Below are positions 58,479-64,000 of a stretch of DNA of 64,000 nucleotides, piece after piece. The position numbers and the translations under genes were made by a program. Below the pieces are notes generated by a model. It ran no database searches, was not told where the DNA came from, and saw only the letters and a program-made list of their open reading frames with translations. Source of the DNA: Sphingomonas sp. CBMAI 2297 (GTDB lineage Bacteria; Pseudomonadota; Alphaproteobacteria; Sphingomonadales; Sphingomonadaceae); the NCBI RefSeq assembly GCF_029870595.1, contig NZ_JAPDIR010000001.1:1-64000 (forward strand), written 5' to 3'. Numbering within the stretch: the first letter of the stretch is position 1; each line of letters begins with the position of its first letter.

Positions 58479-58577
58479 TCCGGCGCCGAAGGCGTTCCAG
58501 ACTCGTTGCGCCGCCGCGTGGTTGCGCGCGAAATTTGATTCGCGCGGCGCCGCGACGAAGAATGAGAAAGCGCTGCG

Positions 58578-59018
58578 CTAGAAGCCCCGCGCCTCGCGCG
58601 CGAGCAGATGCTCCCGCAGCGCCATGGCGTCAGCCAGCGCATTGTGTGGCCGTTTGCTCATCGCCGCGCTGTCGAAGCCGAAGGCGTCGCACAGCTCGAA
58701 GCGGATGCGGTCGATCGGATGGCGCCGGCCCGGCGCGGCGATCAGCAGCTGCGCGGCATGGGCGATGTCCTCCGGCCAGTCGGCGACGAGCAGCGGATCG
58801 GGGTCGTCGCCCAGATAGGCGGCGAAGGCCTGGCCCATCGCCGCACGCGATATCGGCGCCGTATCGAGCACCGGCAGGATGTGCGCCGCCACCCAGGGCG
58901 TGGGGTCGGGGCAGGGCAGCGCTTCGTAGAAGGGAATGCTCCCATCCTCGGGCGCCAGCGCCAGCGCGATCAGCGGCCCGCCAAAGCCGTTGAACTCGGT
59001 GTCGAGGAAATATCTCAG
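58578..59018 (-). CDS. Rv2179c-like DEDD 3'-5' exoribonuclease
   Basis: A 146-aa nuclease-fold protein. The family start RYFLDTEFNGFGGPLIAL (residues 2-19, DxE of the DEDD active site) lies upstream of the first ATG/GTG/TTG codon; the only in-frame start that recovers it is CTG at 59018, which overlaps the ribA stop in CTGA. The second acidic pair is in LVADWPEDIAHA and the third motif in RPHNALADAMALREHL. Without the CTG start the gene would lack its catalytic N-terminus (from GTG 58892). Rv2179c degrades RNA; substrate here is inference. Confidence 0.82.
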   Translation of the reverse strand: MRYFLDTEFNGFGGPLIALALAPEDGSIPFYEALPCPDPTPWVAAHILPVLDTAPISRAAMGQAFAAYLGDDPDPLLVADWPEDIAHAAQLLIAAPGRRHPIDRIRFELCDAFGFDSAAMSKRPHNALADAMALREHLLAREARGF

Positions 59019-60058
59019 AACTGGTGCCCCGTCCGGTCGCGTTTGGTGGCGAGATAGCGTTCATTGTGCGGGTTGGGCGGCAGGAAGTGCGGCACCCGCT
59101 CGGCCACCCGGATTCCCGCCGCTTCCAGCGCGGCCACCTTGTCGGGATTGTTGGTCAGCAGCCGCACCTGGTGTTGGCCGAGCAGCGACAGCATCTTCGC
59201 CGCGGTGGCGAAGTTGCGCGCGTCGATCGCGAAGCCCAGCCGGGTATTGGCGTCGACCGTGTCGAAGCCCTGGTCCTGCAGCGCATAGGCGCGCAGCTTG
59301 TTGATCAGCCCGATCCCGCGCCCCTCCTGGCGCAGATAGAGCAGCACGCCCCAGCCGCTGGCCCGGATTTCGCGGATCGCCGCCTGGAGCTGGGGCCCGC
59401 AATCGCATTTCAGGCTGCCCAGCACGTCCCCGGTCAGGCACTCGCTGTGCAGGCGCACCAGCGGCGGGTTGCCGTTCGGCTCGCCGATCAGCAGCGCGAC
59501 ATGCTCGCCGGGCATCTCGTCGGTGCGGAAGGCGACGATCTCGCTATCCTCGGCATCGGCGACCGGCAGCCGGGCGCGGGCGACGATGCGGAGGCGGTCG
59601 GCATCCTCGTGCGCGTCGATGTCCGCGGGAAGGATCATTTCCTCGCCAGCCGCGCGGCGCACGAAGAAAGCCGGGAGCAGCCCCGCGACGCGGGCCAGCC
59701 GCAACGCCGCCGCCGCCAGTTCGGGCTCCGCCAGCGGAATCGCCCGGAAGGGCCCTTTCAGGGGCGTGGCGAGATCGAACTGGGGATCGGCGAGCGCCGT
59801 CGCCATGTCGAAATCGAGCCATGGCGCACGCGCCACCAGCACCGGGGCATCGGGTGTCGCCGCATCGCGCTGGTTGGCGAGCTTGAGGGTTGCCGCGCGT
59901 CCGGCCGAGAGCAGCAGGTCGGCCGTGCCCGCCTCGTCGAACGCCGCGAGCCGCCGGGCATCGCCGGTCTCGACCGCGAGCAATGCGAGGTCCCCGATCG
60001 CCACGGGCCAGCCCCGGCGCAGCGCATCGATGGCGCGGGCCGCCTGGTGCGCGCTCAA
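59015..60058 (-). CDS. ribA: GTP cyclohydrolase II, with degenerate N-terminal DHBP-synthase-like domain
   Basis: Opens the GTP ring in the first step of riboflavin synthesis. The 347 aa have a C-terminal GTP cyclohydrolase II domain (about residues 150-345) with SECLTGDVLGSLKCDCG (the zinc Cys), YLRQEGRGIGLINKL and LLTNNPDKVAALEAAGI. The N-terminal ~140 residues look like a diverged RibB partner domain without its usual acid motifs. The TTG start at 60058 is supported by overlap with the xth stop (TTGA). Confidence 0.93.
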   Translation of the reverse strand: MSAHQAARAIDALRRGWPVAIGDLALLAVETGDARRLAAFDEAGTADLLLSAGRAATLKLANQRDAATPDAPVLVARAPWLDFDMATALADPQFDLATPLKGPFRAIPLAEPELAAAALRLARVAGLLPAFFVRRAAGEEMILPADIDAHEDADRLRIVARARLPVADAEDSEIVAFRTDEMPGEHVALLIGEPNGNPPLVRLHSECLTGDVLGSLKCDCGPQLQAAIREIRASGWGVLLYLRQEGRGIGLINKLRAYALQDQGFDTVDANTRLGFAIDARNFATAAKMLSLLGQHQVRLLTNNPDKVAALEAAGIRVAERVPHFLPPNPHNERYLATKRDRTGHQF

Positions 60059-60837
60059 AGGTCGAACTCGGTGACGATGGGCACATGGTCGGAGGGCTTG
60101 AGCCAGGAGCGGCAGGGCTCGCAAACCTTGTGCGACACGGCTTTCGCGGCAACGTCGCGGCTCGCCCACATGTGATCGAGCCGGCGGCCGCGGTCGGACG
60201 CCGCCCAGTCCTTCGCCCGGTAGCTCCACCAGCTATAATAGCGCGCCGGCGCGGGGATGAAGTGGCGGCCGAGATCGACCCAGTCGTTCGCCGCCTGGAG
60301 CCGGCCCAGCGTCGCCACTTCGATCGGCGTATGGCTCACCACGTCCAGCAGCTGCTTGTGGCTCCACACATCGCTTTCCAGCGGCGCGACGTTGAAGTCG
60401 CCGGTCAGGATCGAGGGGACGGCCAGCCCTTCTGACCAGGTGATCATGCGCTCGAGGAAATCGAGCTTCTGGCCGAATTTCGGGTTCACCTCGCGGTCCG
60501 GAACATCGCCCCCGGCGGGGACATAGACATTCTCGAGCCGCACGCCGCCCGGCAGCCGCACGCCGACATGGCGGGCCTCGCCGTTCGCCTGCCAGTCGAA
60601 CCGGTCGTCCTCCACCACCGGCACGCGGGCGATGATCGCCACGCCGTGATGCATGCGCTGGCCGTGCTTGATGATGTGGTCATAGCCGAGCGCGCGGAAC
60701 GGAGCCTCGGGGAAGTCCCCGTCGATCACCTTGGTTTCCTGGAGGCAGAGGATGTCGGGCGCTTCCTCGCGCAGGAACTGCTCGACGATCTCGATGCGGA
60801 AGCGGACGGAGTTGATGTTCCAAGAAGCGATCTTCAT
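60055..60837 (-). CDS. xth: Exodeoxyribonuclease III
   Basis: A 260-aa Mg2+-dependent AP endonuclease/3'-5' exonuclease for base excision repair. Signatures: IASWNINSVRFRIE (N-terminus), ILCLQETKV (catalytic Glu), LENVYVPAGGD, ILTGDFNVAP and SDHVPIVTEFDL at the end with the terminal Asp-His. It is complete and probably co-transcribed with ribA and the exonuclease downstream. Confidence 0.95.
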   Translation of the reverse strand: MKIASWNINSVRFRIEIVEQFLREEAPDILCLQETKVIDGDFPEAPFRALGYDHIIKHGQRMHHGVAIIARVPVVEDDRFDWQANGEARHVGVRLPGGVRLENVYVPAGGDVPDREVNPKFGQKLDFLERMITWSEGLAVPSILTGDFNVAPLESDVWSHKQLLDVVSHTPIEVATLGRLQAANDWVDLGRHFIPAPARYYSWWSYRAKDWAASDRGRRLDHMWASRDVAAKAVSHKVCEPCRSWLKPSDHVPIVTEFDL

Positions 60838-60891
60838 CGGGCGGGATTTAGGCGGTGTTTCGCCCGCGCACCAGTGGGGGAGGCCCGGACA

Positions 60892-60915
60892 AGGAAAGGC
60901 CCCCGCTCCGGGGGC
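60892..60915 (-). terminator. Candidate terminator of lolA
   Basis: On the minus strand, GCCCCC-GGAGC-GGGGGC (60899-60915) is followed by CTTTCCTT (60891-60898), about 145 bp beyond the lolA stop. The stem is strong but the T-run is interrupted. Confidence 0.5.
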
Positions 60916-61061
60916 AATGGAGCGAGGGCCGACCTAGCGTTCGTCACGCAGGCGGGAAGTGAAGATCCCGAGCAACAGGGGGAAAATCCCGGGTACGCCC
61001 TCACATCCGCAAGACAGGTTCTAGGCTGGCCAACCTGTCGCCAACATGAACGATGTTCAGC

Positions 61062-61700
61062 TTAGCGCGGGCCCTGGCGGCGGGGATCGTTCCAGCGGAA
61101 CGTTCCGTCGCTGACGTTCGTGTTGAACGCCTGGTCCGACAGGCGGATCGTCGTGCGGTTGTTCTGCGAATCGAGCGCCACCCAGCCCTGGAGCATCAGC
61201 CCGCCCGGCGCGGTGGCGTTCTTCTGGAAGATCAGGGTGATGCGGCCATATTCGGGGTGATCCGTGTCATGCACCTCCACCGAGACGAGCTGGTCGCTGC
61301 CGGTGGGGATCACTTTGGCGAACTTGGCGATGTCCTTCTTGGGGTTGAGCAGCACGGCGAGCGGCGAGTTGCCGATCGGCCAGCGCTCGACCTGGCGGAC
61401 CTGATAGTCGATGAAATAGAGGCTGCGCCCGTCGGCGACGATCAGCTGCGGCACGCCCTTCTGATATTGGAAGCGGATCTTGCCCGGGCGCTTCAGCGTC
61501 ATCGTGCCGGTGAGCGTGCGGCCGTTGCGGTCGGTCTGCGCGAAGCTGGCGGTCATCGAGCTCACGGCTTCGAGATGCTGCTGTACCTGGGCGAGCTGGT
61601 CGACAGGCGCCGGGGCCGCGATCGGGGCCGGCGCGGGCGCCGCCGAAATCAGCATGGGCGCTGAAAGGGCGAGGCTGAGGGCGAGGGGCCGTGCAAACAC
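61062..61700 (-). CDS. lolA: Outer-membrane lipoprotein carrier protein LolA
   Basis: Periplasmic chaperone that carries lipoproteins to the outer membrane. The 212 aa start with a signal peptide (about residues 1-23, SLALSAPMLISAA), then the LolA half-barrel: MTASFAQTDRNGRTLTGTMTLKRPGKIRFQY (about 45-75) and GGLMLQGWVALDSQNNRTTI. The GTG start at 61700 has a GGAGAA 8 nt upstream; the longer frame has no support. It is 88 bp downstream of ftsK on the same strand. Confidence 0.93.
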   Translation of the reverse strand: MFARPLALSLALSAPMLISAAPAPAPIAAPAPVDQLAQVQQHLEAVSSMTASFAQTDRNGRTLTGTMTLKRPGKIRFQYQKGVPQLIVADGRSLYFIDYQVRQVERWPIGNSPLAVLLNPKKDIAKFAKVIPTGSDQLVSVEVHDTDHPEYGRITLIFQKNATAPGGLMLQGWVALDSQNNRTTIRLSDQAFNTNVSDGTFRWNDPRRQGPR

Positions 61701-61788
61701 GTGTCGATTCTCCGAAATTGCGGCTGATGCCCTGGGGGCAGGGGCTTGAATGTCCCCTGAACCCGCCAAGCGCGGTTTTCGATCCCGT

Positions 61789-64000
61789 CTAGAGCTGGCG
61801 GCCGTCGGTATCCATCAGCACTTCCCGGCGGCCGACATGATCAGGGCGCGAGACGAGCTCGTCCTTCTCCATCCGCTCGATCAGGCGCGCGGCGCTGTTG
61901 TAGCCCACGCGGAGCTGGCGCTGCAGCCACGAGGTCGAAGCCTTCTGGCTCTCCGCCACCAGCTGGATCGCCCGGCGATAGAGCTGGTCCTCGGGCGAAT
62001 CGTCGCCCTCGGGCGCGCCGTCCAGGCTGAAGCCGCCATCCTCGGGCTCCTCGGTGACTGCGGAGATATATTCGGGCGTGCCCTGCGCGCGCCAGTGATC
62101 GGACACGGCCTGGACTTCGTCGTCGCTGACGAACGGGCCGTGCACGCGGACGATCTGCTTGCCGCCCGGCATGTAGAGCATGTCGCCCTTGCCCAGCAGC
62201 TGCTCGGCGCCCTGCTCGCCCAGGATGGTGCGCGAATCGATCTTGCTGGCGACGTAGAAGGACAGGCGGGTCGGCAGGTTCGCCTTGATCACGCCGGTGA
62301 TGACGTCGACCGAGGGACGCTGCGTCGCCATGATCAGGTGGATGCCCGCCGCGCGCGCCTTTTGCGCCAGCCGCTGGATCAGGAATTCCACTTCCTTGCC
62401 CGCGGTCATCATCAGGTCGGCCAGCTCGTCGACGATCACCACGATCTGCGGCAGCGGCTGGAGGTCGAGCGCTTCCTCCTCGTAGATCGGCTTGCCGGTG
62501 TCGGGGTCATAGCCCACCTGCACCTTGCGGCCGAGCTTCTGGCCCTTCGCCTTCGCCTGGCGCACCTTGTCGTTGAACGAGGCGAGGCTGCGGACATTGG
62601 CATGCGCCATCATCCGGTAGCGGTCCTCCATCTGCTCGACCGCCCATTTCAGCGCGCGCACTGCCTTGGCCGGCTCGGTCACCACATCGGCAAGCAGGTG
62701 CGGGATGTCCTTGTACATGCTCAGCTCGAGCATCTTGGGATCGATCATGATCATCCGGCACTGCTCGGGCGTGAGCCGGTAGAGCAGCGAGAGGATCATG
62801 CAGTTGAGCCCCACCGACTTGCCCGAGCCGGTGGTGCCGGCGACGAGCAGGTGCGGCATCGGCGCCAGGTCGGCGATCACCGGATCGCCCGCGATGTTCT
62901 TGCCGAGCACCAGCGGCAGCGTCGCTCCCTGATCCTCAAAGGCCTGGCTGGCGACCAGTTCGTGCAGATTGACCGATTCGCGCGCCGCATTGGGCAGCTC
63001 GATGCCGATCACGCTGCGCCCGGGGATGGTGGCGATGCGCGCCGAGGTGGCGGACATGTTGCGCGCCACGTCGTCGGCGAGCTGGATCACCCGGCTCGCC
63101 TTGATGCCTGCCGCCGGCTCGAGCTCGTACATGGTGACGACCGGGCCCGGCCGCACCTCGACGATCTGGCCCTTCACGTTGAAATCGTCGAGCACGCTCT
63201 CGAGCAGCCGGGCGTTGCGCTCCAGCGCCGCCTTGTCGATCCCGGCATTCTTGTTGACCGGCGGCGGCTTGAGCAGGTCGATCGAAGGCAGCTGATAGCT
63301 GTCCTTGAAATCGAGGCTGGTCTGGGTCGGCGGCTTGGTCCGTGCGGGCGAGGGCGTGAGGTTGCGATCGGCGATCACCGGGCCGGGCCGGGTGTCGGGC
63401 ACCACTGTCTTGCGCGGTTCGCGGCCCTCGCGGATTTTCGGCTCGGGTGCGGCGAGCTCCTTCTCCGGCGCGCCGAGCAGGGCCGTCTTGCCCGGCCCCT
63501 TGAGGCTGGGGATGCCCGGCAGGCTCACGCGCTCGGGCAGCGAGAAGTCGAGGCTGCGCCACCAGATGAACAGGCCGATCAGCCCGCAGACCAGGCCGAG
63601 GCCGCGCCCGGCCCACCAGCTGATCACCGGATCGCCGGCAAAGCCGATCAGCCAGTTGAAGAAGCCGGCGATCGACAGGCCGACCACGCCGCCCCAGCCG
63701 CCCGTCAGCGACAGCACCGCGTCGGCGGAGAAGAAGGCGAGCGCGGTGGCGGTGAAGACCACGCCCAGGCTCACGCCGCGGAACATGGTGCCCCAATTGC
63801 CCACCGGCCGGTCCTTGAGCAGGCGATAGGCGACGATCAGCCCGATCGGCAGGAACAGCACCACCGCGGGGCCGAGCAGCGCGAACAGGAAATCGGCGGT
63901 CCAGGCGCCGGGCTCGCCCATCCAGTTGCGGGCGGGGCCGGCGGCCGCGGTGTTCATCGACGGATCGGTCGGCTGATAGCTGCCCAGCGCCACGCCGAGC
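61789..64000 (-). CDS. ftsK: DNA translocase FtsK (5' end beyond window)
   Basis: Division-coupled DNA pump that clears the septum and activates dimer resolution; 736 residues are visible and the frame is open to the right edge, so the start is outside. Three to four membrane helices precede residue ~165, then a short linker, the motor domain with Walker A in AGTTGSGKSVGLN and Walker B VVIVDELADLM, and the C-terminal gamma domain (YNSAARLIERMEKDELV), which reads KOPS sites. A typical sphingomonad FtsK, with a short linker. Confidence 0.95.
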   Translation of the reverse strand, partial: LGVALGSYQPTDPSMNTAAAGPARNWMGEPGAWTADFLFALLGPAVVLFLPIGLIVAYRLLKDRPVGNWGTMFRGVSLGVVFTATALAFFSADAVLSLTGGWGGVVGLSIAGFFNWLIGFAGDPVISWWAGRGLGLVCGLIGLFIWWRSLDFSLPERVSLPGIPSLKGPGKTALLGAPEKELAAPEPKIREGREPRKTVVPDTRPGPVIADRNLTPSPARTKPPTQTSLDFKDSYQLPSIDLLKPPPVNKNAGIDKAALERNARLLESVLDDFNVKGQIVEVRPGPVVTMYELEPAAGIKASRVIQLADDVARNMSATSARIATIPGRSVIGIELPNAARESVNLHELVASQAFEDQGATLPLVLGKNIAGDPVIADLAPMPHLLVAGTTGSGKSVGLNCMILSLLYRLTPEQCRMIMIDPKMLELSMYKDIPHLLADVVTEPAKAVRALKWAVEQMEDRYRMMAHANVRSLASFNDKVRQAKAKGQKLGRKVQVGYDPDTGKPIYEEEALDLQPLPQIVVIVDELADLMMTAGKEVEFLIQRLAQKARAAGIHLIMATQRPSVDVITGVIKANLPTRLSFYVASKIDSRTILGEQGAEQLLGKGDMLYMPGGKQIVRVHGPFVSDDEVQAVSDHWRAQGTPEYISAVTEEPEDGGFSLDGAPEGDDSPEDQLYRRAIQLVAESQKASTSWLQRQLRVGYNSAARLIERMEKDELVSRPDHVGRREVLMDTDGRQL

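Overview
This is a GC-rich alphaproteobacterial chromosome segment, most likely a sphingomonad (Sphingomonas or a close relative). This inference rests on the class I lysyl-tRNA synthetase, the DUF1489, DUF1491, DUF3576 and MmcB families, an isolated CrtZ-type carotenoid hydroxylase, and the gene order ppsR-maf-aroE-coaE-dnaQ next to hemE-hemJ-rho and mnmE-mnmG-rsmG-parA-parB. The content is almost entirely housekeeping. I saw no prophage, CRISPR array, complete insertion sequence, rRNA or tRNA.

The main landmark is the 355-bp gap between ppsR (minus strand) and hemE (plus strand), at about 38.85-39.21 kb. By synteny with Caulobacter and Rickettsia it is very probably the chromosomal replication origin. 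It carries nine GANTC (CcrM-type methylation) sites within 265 bp, DnaA-box-like motifs and an AT-rich stretch. Three 16-bp parS-like palindromes lie 7-9.5 kb away in the mnmE-mnmG gap and inside rsmG, beside parA and parB. Many genes flanking the origin point away from it.

Layout. 0-7.3 kb: cyclophilin, MgtE Mg2+ transporter, DUF1489, MsrA, aspartate aminotransferase, a PabB-PabC fusion, an MBL-fold hydrolase and a MAPEG protein. 7.5-10.5 kb: the lipid cluster rpmF-plsX-fabH, then ihfA and a MerR regulator. 10.5-11.1 kb: a repeat-rich spacer. 11.1-22.4 kb: SixA-like phosphatase, DinG-like helicase, an unassigned beta-rich protein, LysK, a DUF389 protein, NhaA overlapping an MFS transporter, a small exported protein and a PhyH-like oxygenase. 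22.4-29.5 kb: etfBA, sucC, crtZ, msrB and a class A PBP. 29.6-34.6 kb: small coupled genes (M48/YgjP-like, YcgN, SCO1-like, ankyrin, MmcB, SleB-like hydrolase, DUF1491, thioesterase, ptsN). 34.7-38.9 kb: hpf, dnaQ, coaE, aroE, maf, ppsR. 39.2-50.2 kb: hemE, hemJ, rho, terC, a frameshifted SMI1/KNR4 gene, a dienelactone hydrolase, a DUF6489-like gene, mnmE, mnmG, rsmG, parA, parB. 50.2-64 kb: a P-loop kinase, holA, lptE, leuS, a DUF3576 lipoprotein, an outer-membrane-like protein, ThiE/TenI-like, YggS, HAD, an Rv2179c-like exonuclease, ribA, xth, lolA and a 5'-truncated ftsK.

Genes are tightly packed. Many neighbours share 1-4 bp stop/start overlaps (ATGA, GTGA, TTGA, CTGA, TAATG, TGATG), and two convergent pairs share a CTAG that supplies both stop codons. 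A small family of about 137-bp inverted-repeat elements sits in the intergenic gaps at 10.8, 26.1 and 56.5 kb, with a solo hairpin at 29.6 kb and a five-copy 22-bp tandem array next to the first copy.
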